NCBI GenBank assembly: GCA_947259795.1 | Contig: CAMYNJ010000101.1 | Span: forward strand, 1-59,700 | DNA: 59,700 bases | Direction of reading: 5' to 3' | Source: an uncultured Alphaproteobacteria bacterium | GTDB lineage: Bacteria; Pseudomonadota; Alphaproteobacteria; UBA8366; JADFVY01 | Shown here: positions 27,340 to 36,230 of the stretch, piece after piece | Layout: each line of letters opens with the position of its first letter | Position numbering within the stretch: the stretch's first letter is position 1 | Notes under the pieces: generated by a model | What the model saw: only the letters and a program-made list of their open reading frames with translations | Told to the model about the DNA's origin: nothing | Database searches by the model: none | Position numbers and translations under genes: made by a program

Positions 27340-28752
27340 CTAGTTGATCGGCACCTGGAAGCTGTCTTCCGCCGGCTGGATCGTGCGAAAGCCGTCCGGC
27401 GTGACCTCGTGGATCGCATAGGCGCGCTCCACGATGCCGTCGACCCGCAGCCGGAAGATGCCGTCGACGCCCCTGAAGCCGTTCGAATCGGTCAGGGCCG
27501 ACGCCGAAAAGTCGGTTGCCGCCGGCGACTGCGCCAGCACCGACGCCATCGCCGTCGCATCATAGGCCAGCGAGGCCAGGCGCGGCGGGGTGTAGCCGAA
27601 AGCCGCCTTGAAGCGGACCTCGAATTTCTTGCGCTCCTCGACCGGCGGTGCTGCGAACCATGCGCCCTGTACGGCCTGTTCGGCCGCGATTTCCGGTGTC
27701 TCGTCCCAGGCGCGCAGGCCCAGGACCCGCACGGCCGGCTGTTCGACATCGTAGAAATTCAGCAGGGCGGCCAGCGTCCGAAGGTTCTGGCCGGCATCGG
27801 GCAGAACCACGGCGTCGAACGGTGCCTCGCCGACGGTATCGAGCGTTTCCAGCTTGGCCAGCGCCCGCCGGGAGACGTCGTCCTGTTTGCCCTCCAGCGC
27901 CGCCATTTGCTGCAGCAGGGCCTCGCGCCGCTGGTCGTAGTCGGTCAGCGCCCGGACCTGTTCGGAAAAATCGGTCGCTGACGGATCGTAATAGCTCGTC
28001 CGGGTCACCACCGCGCCGCGCCGCTCCGCCGCTTGATAGAGCGAGTCGACGACGAGTTCGCCATAGCCGTTGGACGGCGCCGCGACGCCATAGCTTCCCA
28101 ACCCTTGGCCCGCCGCGTAGTCGACAATCGCGTCGACCTGCTGGTCCGGCGCGAAGCCCAGGACATAGATGCCGTTGCCGGCGACGCGCTTGGAGTTCGA
28201 GAATGAAACGACATTGATATCCGAAATCCGCGTCTGCGGCGCCACCTTGGCCACCGAGTCGGCCAGCAGCGGGCCCAACACCAGCTTGGCGCCCCGGCCC
28301 ATCGCGCGGGCGGCCGCTTCCTCGGCGCCCTCCGGCGTGCCCTTGGTGTCGTAGGGCAGCAGAATGAAATTCTGCCCCGCCACTTCGAAGACAGCCAGCT
28401 GCGCCGCATCCAGCATGGCCTTGCCCAGCTCGCCACGCGGGCCGCTGAGCGGCAGCAGGATGGCGACGGGTACGCCTTGAGCCGGTGGCGCGCCTTTCTC
28501 GCCGGGCCTGAAGATGGCGCGCCCCTTGGGCGTGATCTCAAGTTCGAGATCCGCAAGCGGCGGCAGGCTCGGCGCGGCGGGCCAGGGCGGACTTGGCTTG
28601 CGCAGCTTGTTGCGCTGTGCATTCAAATCCACCGGTTCCCTGGTTGCCCCGCCCGACCCGTCGGCGGTACAACCGGTCAGGACAATTGCAATGCCAACCG
28701 TGGCGACGAGAGCGAATCGTGTCGAAGAAAAGCGACGAAGACAGGACAGCAT
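27340..28752 (-). CDS. Penicillin-binding protein activator (LpoA-like) lipoprotein
   Basis: 470 residues. A lipoprotein signal ends in lipobox VLTGC (Cys28). From about residue 90 the protein is a type 1 periplasmic-binding fold (VAILLPLSGPRGELGKAMLDAAQ, LVLGPLLADSVAKVAP, VVSFSNSKRVAGNGIYVLGF), the fold shared by LpoA and leucine-type binding proteins. No permease genes are nearby, and the gene is divergent from rsmI-yraN, the classical neighbours of lpoA, so a role in activating peptidoglycan synthases is likelier than amino-acid uptake. Confidence 0.85.
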   Translation of the reverse strand: MLSCLRRFSSTRFALVATVGIAIVLTGCTADGSGGATREPVDLNAQRNKLRKPSPPWPAAPSLPPLADLELEITPKGRAIFRPGEKGAPPAQGVPVAILLPLSGPRGELGKAMLDAAQLAVFEVAGQNFILLPYDTKGTPEGAEEAAARAMGRGAKLVLGPLLADSVAKVAPQTRISDINVVSFSNSKRVAGNGIYVLGFAPDQQVDAIVDYAAGQGLGSYGVAAPSNGYGELVVDSLYQAAERRGAVVTRTSYYDPSATDFSEQVRALTDYDQRREALLQQMAALEGKQDDVSRRALAKLETLDTVGEAPFDAVVLPDAGQNLRTLAALLNFYDVEQPAVRVLGLRAWDETPEIAAEQAVQGAWFAAPPVEERKKFEVRFKAAFGYTPPRLASLAYDATAMASVLAQSPAATDFSASALTDSNGFRGVDGIFRLRVDGIVERAYAIHEVTPDGFRTIQPAEDSFQVPIN

Positions 28753-29678
28753 GTATTGGCGACTCCGCCAGTGTAATTGCTAATGAAAAAACCCGAACCC
28801 AACGTAGCGGCCAAAAGGCCGAAAGTAAACTATTGCCGGGGCTTTACATCGTTGCGACGCCCATCGGCAATATTCGCGATATTACCCTGCGCGCCCTCGA
28901 TGTCCTCGCCGGCGCGGATGTTCTCGCCTGCGAGGATACCAGGGTAACGCAAAAGCTGCTCCGCACCTATGACATTACTGCGGCAAAAATCTTTCCATAT
29001 CATGAACATAATGCGGAAACTGTGCGTCCGAAGCTGATGGCGCGCCTGCGCGCGGGAGAAAGAATCGCCCTGATAAGCGACGCCGGGACCCCCCTTGTGT
29101 CCGATCCCGGCTACAAGCTGGTACGCGAGGCGGTGGAAGAAAATATTGCCGTTTTCGCCGTGCCGGGCGCCTCGGCCAGTCTCGCGGCGCTGGTTTCGGC
29201 GGGCTTGCCGACCGACCGGTTCCTGTTCGCCGGCTTCCTTGCGCCGCGCCGGGCCGCCCGGCGGCAGTCATTGCAGGAGGTCGCCGACGTTCCCGCCAGC
29301 CTGGTGTTTTTCGAATCCGCCCGGCGGCTGGCGGAAAGCCTGGTCGACATGACCGAAATATTCGGCCCCCGGCCGGCGGCGATCGCCCGGGAACTGACCA
29401 AGCTGCATGAGGAAATCCGCCGCGGTCCGCTGGACGAACTGGCGGCGCATTACGCGGTGGCCGGCGCCCCGAAGGGTGAAGTCGTTGTCGTTGTGGGGGC
29501 GCCGGGGAAGGAGGCGCCGACGGTCGATGTCGACGGGCTGCTGTTGGATGCCTTGCGCGAAATGAGCCTGCGCGACGCCGCCGCGGCGGTCAGTGAGGCC
29601 AGCGGCCAGCCACGCCGCAAGGTCTATGCAAGGGCGCTGGAATTGTCGAAAAATCGCCGCAAGGACGGCGGCGGATGA
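28719..29678 (+). CDS. rsmI: 16S rRNA (cytidine1402-2'-O)-methyltransferase RsmI; start uncertain
   Basis: RsmI methylates the ribose of C1402 in the ribosomal decoding centre. Motifs: LYIVATPIGNIRDITLRALD, CEDTRVTQKLL, SDAGTPLVSDPGYK, VPGASA and GPRPAAIARELTKLHEE; length from KLLPGLYIV onward is normal. The start is odd: the only canonical in-frame start is GTG 28719, which lies inside the divergent lipoprotein gene and lacks a ribosome site; TTG 28833 begins at the first beta strand. An ATG at 28783 is out of frame but would fit exactly if the A6 run at 28786-28791 had seven As, giving MKKTRTQRSGQ. yraN overlaps the end by ATGA. Confidence 0.9.
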   Translation: MSKKSDEDRTACIGDSASVIANEKTRTQRSGQKAESKLLPGLYIVATPIGNIRDITLRALDVLAGADVLACEDTRVTQKLLRTYDITAAKIFPYHEHNAETVRPKLMARLRAGERIALISDAGTPLVSDPGYKLVREAVEENIAVFAVPGASASLAALVSAGLPTDRFLFAGFLAPRRAARRQSLQEVADVPASLVFFESARRLAESLVDMTEIFGPRPAAIARELTKLHEEIRRGPLDELAAHYAVAGAPKGEVVVVVGAPGKEAPTVDVDGLLLDALREMSLRDAAAAVSEASGQPRRKVYARALELSKNRRKDGGG

Positions 29679-30076
29679 ACCGCGAAGGCAGGCAACGGGC
29701 CTGGCGGCGAGGCTGGTCGGCCGAGACGCTTTGCGCCATTGCGCTCAGGCTGCGCGGCTACCGGATCCTGTCCCGGCGTCTGCGGACCCCGGTCGGCGAG
29801 ATCGATATCCTGGCCCGCCGCGGCCGGATACTGGCGGTCGTCGAGGTCAAGGCGCGTGAGGACTTCGCCAGTGCGGCCGAGTCGGTGACCGATCGGCAGA
29901 AGCAACGGCTGATCCGCGCAGCGGGCTGGGTGGTTTCGGGCCGGCCGGACCTTGCATCGCTGGCGCTGCGATTCGACGTGATGCTGGTGGCGCCGCGGCG
30001 TTTGCCCAGGCATGTGGTTGACGCTTGGCGAGCGGACGCGCAATGGCTACAGTCCCGGGGCAATATCTCCTGGTAA
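29675..30076 (+). CDS. yraN: YraN family (UPF0102) endonuclease-like protein
   Basis: 133 residues. The restriction-endonuclease-like core is visible: AETLCAIALRLRGYRILSRR, then VGEIDILARRGRILAVVEVKAR, with the Asp and the E-x-K of the PD-(D/E)xK fold, and SVTDRQKQRLIRAAGWVV. The biological role is not settled. It follows rsmI in most proteobacteria, and here the two overlap by 4 bases. Confidence 0.92.
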   Translation: MNREGRQRAWRRGWSAETLCAIALRLRGYRILSRRLRTPVGEIDILARRGRILAVVEVKAREDFASAAESVTDRQKQRLIRAAGWVVSGRPDLASLALRFDVMLVAPRRLPRHVVDAWRADAQWLQSRGNISW

Positions 30077-30099
30077 CGAATTCCGCACGGGTCTGGAAT

Positions 30100-30726
30100 A
30101 TGGCGAATCGAAAGACTGCCCCGAACGCACTTGCCGCCCTAGCCTTCGCCATGGCCCTTTCCCTTCTGCTCGGCGGCTGTGCGCCGCTGGTGCTTGGCGG
30201 TGCGGCGGTCGGGGCCACCGTTGTGGCGCAGGAACGGCCCGTGAAGGAAGCCTTTTCCGATACGGCAATCCAGGCCAGCATCGACAAGAAGCTGCTGGAA
30301 TTCAGCGTCGATATATTCCAGAAAGTCGACATTTCCGTGGTCGAGGGCAAGGTGCTGCTTACCGGCCTCGTCCCGGAGCCGCAAAACAGGCTGGATGCGA
30401 CGCGCATCGCCTGGCAGGCCGACGGCGTCAAGGAAGTGATCAACGAGATCGAGATCAAGGACAAGAGCACGCTAGGCGACGCGACCCGCGACACATGGAT
30501 CACCACCAAGCTGCGCAGCAAGATAACTTTCGATGGCCAGATCAGCGGCATCAACTACACGATCGATACGGTGAACCAGAAGATCTACCTGACGGGCATC
30601 GCGCAAAGCCAGGCGGAGCTCGACCGCGTAACCGCCTACGCGCATGATATCGCCTATGTCCGCGGCGTCGTTTCCTACGTCCGGGTCAAGGAGCCGGCGC
30701 CCCGAACCGTCGGCGATGGCGGCTGA
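30100..30726 (+). CDS. Outer-membrane lipoprotein with two BON domains (DolP/OsmY-like)
   Basis: 208 residues from ATG 30100, the start that places a proper lipoprotein signal (hydrophobic ALSLLLGGC, lipobox Cys27). Two BON domains follow (about 57-120, TAIQASIDKKLLEFSVDIFQ and KVLLTGLVPEPQNRLDATR; about 135-200, ITTKLRSKITFDGQISGINY and KIYLTGIAQSQAELDRVT). This is the DolP (YraP) layout, and dolP also lies beside rsmI-yraN-lpoA in E. coli, where it supports outer-membrane integrity. Domain calls are firm; function is inferred from synteny. Confidence 0.88.
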   Translation: MANRKTAPNALAALAFAMALSLLLGGCAPLVLGGAAVGATVVAQERPVKEAFSDTAIQASIDKKLLEFSVDIFQKVDISVVEGKVLLTGLVPEPQNRLDATRIAWQADGVKEVINEIEIKDKSTLGDATRDTWITTKLRSKITFDGQISGINYTIDTVNQKIYLTGIAQSQAELDRVTAYAHDIAYVRGVVSYVRVKEPAPRTVGDGG

Positions 30727-30729
30727 ACC

Positions 30730-31554
30730 GTGGCCGGAAGGGACAAGACCAGGGCCCTGCTGCGCCGGCTGGGCGAATCCCCGGACGAAGACATCCACAT
30801 TGCCGAAGCGGCGCTGTTGCTGGCATCGCTCGACCGGCCGGGGGTGGCGCTCGGCCGATACCGCGATCATCTGAAACTGATCGCCGCCGATCTCGCCAAG
30901 GCGGCGCAAGGCCTCGATACGCTTGAACAGCGCGTGACGGCGCTCAACAACGCCATATTCGTCACCTACGGCTATGAGGGCGATCGGCGCACCTATGACG
31001 ACCTGCAAAACGCCAATCTGATTCGAGTGATCGACCGCCGGCGCGGCCTGCCGGTGGCGCTCGGAATATTGATGATAGACGCTGCACGGGCACAGGGATG
31101 GGATGTCGCCGGCCTGCGCTTCCCGGGCCATTTTCTGTTGCGCATGGAACATCAGGGACAGCGCGCCATCCTCGACCCTTTCGAAGGGGGCCGGAAGAGG
31201 ACGGCCGCGGATTTGCGTTCGCTGCTGCGCGCACAGGGCGACGACGACGCCGAGCTTCGCCCGGCGCATCACGAGGCCGCCGACGACCGCGAAATTCTGG
31301 TGCGGCTGCAAAACAACATAAAATTGCGCCAGACACAGCGCGGCGACAATATTGCGGCAGCCGCCACGCTGGATACGATGCTGTGGATCGCCCCGCAGGA
31401 CAAACATTTGTGGCGCGAAAAGGCGCTGCTGGCGGCCCAGCTGGGCAGGATTGACGGCGCGGTCGAGGCGCTGGAGGAATATATCGAGCGGGAAACGCTG
31501 GACCGACCGCGCCATGATGCGGCGCTGTTGTTGCAGAAACTCCGTGGACAGTAG
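30730..31554 (+). CDS. SirB1-family transglutaminase-like/TPR protein
   Basis: 274 residues from GTG 30730, three bases after the BON gene stop. The transglutaminase-like SirB1 core is DDLQNANLIRVIDRRRGLPV followed by ALGILMIDAARAQGWDVAGL and RFPGHFLLR, the last with the conserved FPGHF. The C-terminal third (from about 200) is TPR-like, with repeated A/L-rich helices (DKHLWREKALLAAQLGRIDG). The thiol catalytic Cys expected of true transglutaminases is not seen, as is usual in this family. Function is unknown. Confidence 0.88.
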   Translation: MAGRDKTRALLRRLGESPDEDIHIAEAALLLASLDRPGVALGRYRDHLKLIAADLAKAAQGLDTLEQRVTALNNAIFVTYGYEGDRRTYDDLQNANLIRVIDRRRGLPVALGILMIDAARAQGWDVAGLRFPGHFLLRMEHQGQRAILDPFEGGRKRTAADLRSLLRAQGDDDAELRPAHHEAADDREILVRLQNNIKLRQTQRGDNIAAAATLDTMLWIAPQDKHLWREKALLAAQLGRIDGAVEALEEYIERETLDRPRHDAALLLQKLRGQ

Positions 31555-31611
31555 GCCCGAACCGGGCTAAAGCGCGGGCAATACAAATTTTTCTTCATGC
31601 CGGAGGAGTCC

Positions 31612-32577
31612 ATGAGCCTTGCCGTCGCCATTCAGATGGACGCCATCGAATCGATCGATATCGACGCAGACAGCAGCTTCGTGCTGGTGATGGAGGCGCA
31701 GCGCCGCGGCCATGCGCTTTACTACTACCTGCCTCATGCGCTGACCTTCGAGGACAGCCGCCTGTACGCGCGCGCACAGGCGCTTCAGGTCCGCCGCGAA
31801 AAGGGCAATCATTTCACCCTTGGCGCGGCCGAAAGGCTCGATCTGGCGACCATGGATGTCGTGTTGATGCGCCAGGATCCGCCCTTCGACATGGCCTATA
31901 TCACCGCCACCCACCTGCTGGAGCATATCCACCCGGCGACCCTGGTGGTCAACGACCCGATATCGGTGCGCAACGCCCCGGAAAAACTGTTTGTAACCCA
32001 TTTCCGCGAACTGATGCCGCCGACCCTGATTACCAGCAGTCGCGAGGAAGTTCTGGAATTCCGCCGCGCGCATAAGGACATCATCGTCAAGCCGCTGTTC
32101 GGCAATGGCGGCGCCGGCGTATTCCATGTGCCGCCAGAAGACGAAAACCTCGGCGCGCTTCTGGAATTGTTCACCGAGCTCTATCGCGAGCCGCTGATCG
32201 TGCAGAAATATCTGCCGGCGGTGCGCAAGGGCGACAAGCGGATTATCCTGGTGAATGGCGAACCGGCCGGCGCCATCAACCGCGTTCCCCTGCCTGGCGA
32301 GGCGCGTTCCAACATGCATGCGGGCGGCAAGCCGGCAAGATCGACCCTGACCAGCCGCGAGCGCGAAATCTGCGAGGCGATCGGGCCGACCCTGGTGGAA
32401 AGGGGGTTGATCTTCGTCGGCATCGACGTGATCGGCGACTGGCTGACCGAGATCAACGTGACCTCGCCCACCGGCATCCAGGAAATCAATCGTTACGACA
32501 ACGTATCGATCGAAGGGCGGATCTGGGACGCCATCGAGGACCGGCTGTCGGAAACCGTCACGCGCCTGCCGGCGTAA
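31612..32577 (+). CDS. gshB: Glutathione synthetase
   Basis: 321 residues from ATG 31612, preceded by GGAGGAG; an ATG at 31597 overlaps that ribosome site and is less likely. GshB joins gamma-glutamylcysteine and glycine using ATP. The pre-ATP-grasp domain ([20 protein letters not shown]) is followed by ATP-grasp motifs: [44 protein letters not shown], and the metal-binding [14 protein letters not shown] at the end. All are intact. Confidence 0.95.
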   Translation: MSLAVAIQMDAIESIDIDADSSFVLVMEAQRRGHALYYYLPHALTFEDSRLYARAQALQVRREKGNHFTLGAAERLDLATMDVVLMRQDPPFDMAYITATHLLEHIHPATLVVNDPISVRNAPEKLFVTHFRELMPPTLITSSREEVLEFRRAHKDIIVKPLFGNGGAGVFHVPPEDENLGALLELFTELYREPLIVQKYLPAVRKGDKRIILVNGEPAGAINRVPLPGEARSNMHAGGKPARSTLTSREREICEAIGPTLVERGLIFVGIDVIGDWLTEINVTSPTGIQEINRYDNVSIEGRIWDAIEDRLSETVTRLPA

Positions 32578-32595
32578 GGGCCGCAATACCGAGCA

Positions 32596-32640
32596 ACCTT
32601 GTCCTTCGAGACGCGGCTTCGCCGCTCCTCAGGACGAGGT
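32596..32640. repeat. REP-like palindromic intergenic element
   Basis: A 45-base imperfect palindrome between gshB and rph: ACCTT-GTCCT-tc-GAG-ac-GCGGC, loop TTC, then GCCGC-tc-CTC-AGGAC-GAGGT. Its sequence (GTCCTTCGAGACGCGGC... TCCTCAGGACGAGG) is of the type dispersed many times in alphaproteobacterial genomes. Only one copy is in this window. It could also act as the gshB or rph 3' hairpin, though no T-run follows. Confidence 0.7.
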
Positions 32641-32670
32641 CGCTCCGCATCTAGTGCCAGACAACGTCCC

Positions 32671-33387
32671 TTACAGGCCCAACGCGGCCCGCTGAGACGC
32701 GGCCAGTTCGTCGATGCCCTTGCGGGCCAGCACCATCAACTGATCGAACTGTTTCTGGCTGAAAGGCTCGGCCTCGGCGGTGCCCTGCACCTCGACGATG
32801 CCGCCGGACGCGGTGAAGACGAAATTCGAATCCGCCTCGGCGGTCGAATCCTCGGCGTAATCAAGGTCGAGGATGGCCTCACCCCGCCACAGGCCGCAGG
32901 ACACGGCCGCTACCTGGTCGCGCAACGGGATTTCCTTGATCGCGCCAACCGTCTTCATATGTTCGAAGGCCTGGTGCAGCGCCACCCAGGCGCCGGTGAT
33001 CGCCGCGGTGCGGGTGCCGCCATCGGCCTGCAGTACGTCGCAATCGATCGTGATCTGCCGCTCGCCGAACCCGTCCAGTCGGGTCACGGCGCGCAAGCTT
33101 CGCCCGATCAGCCGCTGGATTTCCTGGGTGCGGCCGGTCTGCTTGCCCCGCGCCGCCTCGCGGTCGGTGCGCGACCCGGTAGAGCGCGGCAGCATGCCGT
33201 ACTCGGCGGTGACCCAGCCCCGGCCCGAATTGCGCATGAAGGGCGGCACGCGCTCGATGACGCTGGCGGTGCAGAGCACGTGGGTGTCGCCGAACCGCGC
33301 GAGGCACGAGCCCTCGGCATGTTTGGCGAAGCCGGGCTCGAGGACAACCTTGCGCATTTCGTCGGCCGCGCGGTTCGATGGACGCAT
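32671..33387 (-). CDS. rph: Ribonuclease PH
   Basis: 238 residues from the ATG at 33387, the standard RNase PH start ([14 protein letters not shown]); the frame is open to 33429. RNase PH trims the 3' ends of tRNA precursors by phosphorolysis. Signatures: [54 protein letters not shown] with the phosphate-binding RLIGRSLR, and [17 protein letters not shown]. It is divergent from hrcA, a classical alphaproteobacterial pair. Confidence 0.96.
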   Translation of the reverse strand: MRPSNRAADEMRKVVLEPGFAKHAEGSCLARFGDTHVLCTASVIERVPPFMRNSGRGWVTAEYGMLPRSTGSRTDREAARGKQTGRTQEIQRLIGRSLRAVTRLDGFGERQITIDCDVLQADGGTRTAAITGAWVALHQAFEHMKTVGAIKEIPLRDQVAAVSCGLWRGEAILDLDYAEDSTAEADSNFVFTASGGIVEVQGTAEAEPFSQKQFDQLMVLARKGIDELAASQRAALGL

Positions 33388-33469
33388 GCAAATTCTCCGG
33401 ACAAGGGATATTCTTGGGCGCGCGGACACTAACGATGACGGTATCGTACGTCTACCCCTTCACCACACA

Positions 33470-33498
33470 TTGACGCTAACAGGGCCGCTCACTACATT
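33470..33498 (+). promoter_or_regulatory. hrcA promoter giving a near-leaderless message
   Basis: TTGACG (33470-33475) and TACATT (33493-33498) are spaced by 17 bases, close to the housekeeping consensus. Initiation 7 or so bases later would be at about A33505, three bases before the hrcA ATG (33508), and no ribosome site is present. No CIRCE inverted repeat is found here. Confidence 0.6.
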
Positions 33499-33507
33499 CG
33501 CGGCATC

Positions 33508-34545
33508 ATGATAACCGAACTGAACGAACGGTCGCGCGAGATTCTGCGGCACGTGGTCGAGGCCTATGTCGCGACCGGCGAGCCGGTCGGGTCGCGCACC
33601 CTGTCGCGCCGGCTCGGCCTGTCGCTGTCGCCGGCGACGATCCGCAATGTGATGTCGGATCTGGAAGAGTTCGGACTGCTCTATGCGCCGCATACATCGG
33701 CCGGCCGGCTGCCGACGGAACAGGGCTTGCGGCTCTTCGTTGACGGGATCCTGCAAGTTGGCGCGCTGACCAAGGACGAACGCACCAGCATCGACAGCCA
33801 GTGCAAGGTGTCCGGGCGCAACATGCCACAGGTGCTGGAAGAGGCCTCGGCCCTGTTGTCCGGCTTGTCCCATTGCGCGGGGCTGGTGATGGCGCCGAAA
33901 CAGGATCTGCGGCTCAAACATATAGAATTCGTCAATCTGGGCCCCGGCCGGGCGCTGGTGGTCATGGTCGACGAACATGGCGGCGTGGAAAACCGGGTCA
34001 TCGACCTGCCGCTGGGCATGCCGGCCTCCAGCCTCGTCGAGGCCAGCAACTTCATGGTTTCCAAGCTGGTCGGGCGGACCCTCTCGGAAGCGCGCAAGGA
34101 AATCCTCGACGAGATCAAGAACCAGAAAAGCCAGCTCGACGACCTGACCGGCAAGGTGGTCGAGGCGGGCCTCGCCACATGGTCCGGCGACAGCGGCCGC
34201 AGTGGCGTGCTCATCGTGCGCGGCCAGGCAAACCTGCTGGAAGACGTGAACGCGATCGCCGATCTGGAACATATCCGCGCCCTGTTCGAGGCGCTGGAAA
34301 CCAAGGAAGCACTGATCAAGCTGCTTGACGCGGCCCACCTGGCCGAGGGCGTGCAGATCTTCATCGGCGCCGAGAGCGAACTGTTCACGCTGGCCGGCGC
34401 CTCCATGATCATCGCCCCCTATGCCGACAGCGAGGAAAAGCTGGTCGGCGCCATCGGCGTGATCGGCCCGACCCGCATGAATTACGGCCGCATCATCCCG
34501 ATGGTCGACTACACCGCGAAACTCATAGGCCGCCTGCTCGGCTGA
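33508..34545 (+). CDS. hrcA: Heat-inducible transcription repressor HrcA
   Basis: 345 residues. HrcA represses heat-shock operons by binding CIRCE elements and is itself reactivated by GroEL. The N-terminal winged helix is typical: LNERSREILRHVVEAYVATG, EPVGSRTLSRRLGLSLSPAT and RNVMSDLEEFGLLYAPHTSA. The GAF-like C-terminal part carries LVMAPKQDLRLKHIEF and IGVIGPTRMNYGR. CIRCE is absent upstream of both hrcA and dnaK in this window, so its target (usually groESL) is presumably elsewhere. grpE follows after 28 bases. Confidence 0.95.
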   Translation: MITELNERSREILRHVVEAYVATGEPVGSRTLSRRLGLSLSPATIRNVMSDLEEFGLLYAPHTSAGRLPTEQGLRLFVDGILQVGALTKDERTSIDSQCKVSGRNMPQVLEEASALLSGLSHCAGLVMAPKQDLRLKHIEFVNLGPGRALVVMVDEHGGVENRVIDLPLGMPASSLVEASNFMVSKLVGRTLSEARKEILDEIKNQKSQLDDLTGKVVEAGLATWSGDSGRSGVLIVRGQANLLEDVNAIADLEHIRALFEALETKEALIKLLDAAHLAEGVQIFIGAESELFTLAGASMIIAPYADSEEKLVGAIGVIGPTRMNYGRIIPMVDYTAKLIGRLLG

Positions 34546-34573
34546 ATATCGTTGCATCAGGAACCGGAAACAT

Positions 34574-35254
34574 ATGACCGATGAAAAGAAGGCCAACGAA
34601 AAGGCCGAACCCGAAATCGAAGTAAAGGATCAGGCCCGCGCCGAAGCCGAGGCTGAGGCGGTCGAGGAGGCCATGGCCGACACCGATCAGCACAGCGAGG
34701 TTACCGGTGATGGCGATATGCCGCCGCATGACCGCATCGCCGAGCTGGAGACTGAACTGGCCGCCGCGAAGGATCAGATGCTGCGCGCCCTGGCCGAGGC
34801 CGAGAACACGCGCCGCCGCGCCGAGCGTGATCGCCGGGAAGCGACGAGATACGGCGCCGTGGGCCTGGCCCGCGACCTGCTCAGCGTTTCCGACAATCTG
34901 CGCCGCGCCCTCGAGGCGCTGCCGGAGGATGCGCGCGACGGCGACGGCTGGGCGAAGGACCTGATCACCGGCGTCGAACTGATCGAACGGGAATTCCTCG
35001 ACGCCTTCGGAAAGCATGGCGTCGTCAAGATGGAGCCGCTGGGCGAGCCCTTCGATCACAACTTCCATCAGGCGATGTTCGAGCTGGAGGATCCGGAAAA
35101 ACCCGCCGGCACCGTGGTTCAGCAGATGCAGCCCGGCTACCGCCTGCATGATCGCCTGCTGCGCGCCGCCATGGTCGGCGTCTCCAAGGGTGGTCCGAAG
35201 GCGGAGAAGAAGGCGGCGGGCGAAGAAGGCGAGACCGGCGGCGACGGCGCGTGA
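34574..35254 (+). CDS. grpE: Nucleotide exchange factor GrpE
   Basis: 226 residues. GrpE releases ADP from DnaK. The first 50 residues are an acidic Glu/Ala-rich disordered segment. A long coiled coil follows (RIAELETELAAAKDQMLRAL, AEAENTRRRAERDRREATRY), then the four-helix and beta-domain with the signature GVVKMEPLGEPFDHNFHQAM and VVQQMQPGYRLHDRLLRAAMV. The C-terminal tail is Lys/Glu/Gly rich. It is downstream of hrcA and separated from dnaK by the antisense-oriented DUF1848 gene. Confidence 0.96.
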   Translation: MTDEKKANEKAEPEIEVKDQARAEAEAEAVEEAMADTDQHSEVTGDGDMPPHDRIAELETELAAAKDQMLRALAEAENTRRRAERDRREATRYGAVGLARDLLSVSDNLRRALEALPEDARDGDGWAKDLITGVELIEREFLDAFGKHGVVKMEPLGEPFDHNFHQAMFELEDPEKPAGTVVQQMQPGYRLHDRLLRAAMVGVSKGGPKAEKKAAGEEGETGGDGA

Positions 35255-35273
35255 GCGCGGGCGAACCCCGGCG

Positions 35274-36152
35274 CTACGCAAGCGATCCCAAAGCCTCCGC
35301 TTCGCGATCATGAGCGGCGAGAAACCGCTTTGCCTTGTCCCGGCTGGAAACCGCGTAGCAATAGGCGCAGCCTTGGGGGCAGGAATCGTAAGCCCCGATG
35401 TCGCGGGATTCGCTGCACAGGCAGCCGGGGCGGTTTCCCTTCACGCGCGCCTTGATCGCGCGGTCCACCAGGTCGGACAACCGGCCCGCATCGATGCATT
35501 GCGCCGGCGCAGCGCCATCGACCGTATGTTCGGGCTGGCTGCAGACGGTCAGCCGCATGCCGTGCGATCCGGCGATTTCGGCCAGCGCGCCAGCCAGTGC
35601 CCGTTTGTCCCTCCCTTGCGGATCGCCCCAGGCAAAACCGTGGTCTCGCGCCGCAACGTCCATGTTGCGGCTGGTCTTGGCATAGACCTGAGCGAAGGAA
35701 ATCGTCACCTCGTCGACATACCCTCTCAATGCTCCCGCCAGGCGCGTGAAGTTTTCGCGGTGCCAAGCGGGCGGTGTCAGGCTGCTCTCGACGATCGGGT
35801 CGTATCGCCAGACAACGGCGCGCGGCCCAAAGGAATCCGACAGCGCGCGGATTTGCGCGATCGCGGTTTCGGTCTCGATCACGCCGGGCTCCAGGGCGCG
35901 GGGATAGCCGGTTATCGTGAACTGCACCATGAAGGGCGCGATGGCGGCAATTTCCGCCAGGCGATCATGCAAGGGGCCGATATTGCGGGTCCAGAATACG
36001 AATCCGTCCACCTCCCCCGCCGCCAGGGACACGCGGTACGGCTTGCCGCCGTATGGATTGGCGACCAGCGCATGGCCGGCGGCGAGGCGCTTCATGAACC
36101 AGTCGCCGTAAAAGGCCGGGATGTCGGTGCGGTAGCTGGCGGAAACGATCAT
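35274..36152 (-). CDS. DUF1848 family protein with C-terminal cysteine cluster
   Basis: 292 residues from the ATG at 36152 (36164 is a second option; longer starts read through the dnaK promoter). The N-terminus MIVSASYRTDIPAFYGDWF and the following VANPYGGKPYRVSLAAGEVD are diagnostic of DUF1848, a radical-SAM-like family with unknown reaction. Near the end the cluster CLCSESRDIGAYDSCPQG CAYCYA supplies at least five cysteines with CxxxxxxxC and CxYC spacing, probably binding Fe-S. It lies in opposite orientation between grpE and dnaK, and its 5' region abuts the dnaK promoter. Confidence 0.85.
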   Translation of the reverse strand: MIVSASYRTDIPAFYGDWFMKRLAAGHALVANPYGGKPYRVSLAAGEVDGFVFWTRNIGPLHDRLAEIAAIAPFMVQFTITGYPRALEPGVIETETAIAQIRALSDSFGPRAVVWRYDPIVESSLTPPAWHRENFTRLAGALRGYVDEVTISFAQVYAKTSRNMDVAARDHGFAWGDPQGRDKRALAGALAEIAGSHGMRLTVCSQPEHTVDGAAPAQCIDAGRLSDLVDRAIKARVKGNRPGCLCSESRDIGAYDSCPQGCAYCYAVSSRDKAKRFLAAHDREAEALGSLA

Positions 36153-36230
36153 GGACGGGATCATACCCCGGTGCACGCGGTTGCGCACCGGATGCGGCGC
36201 ATTGTCTCGAAAAAACGAGTCGGGATCATG

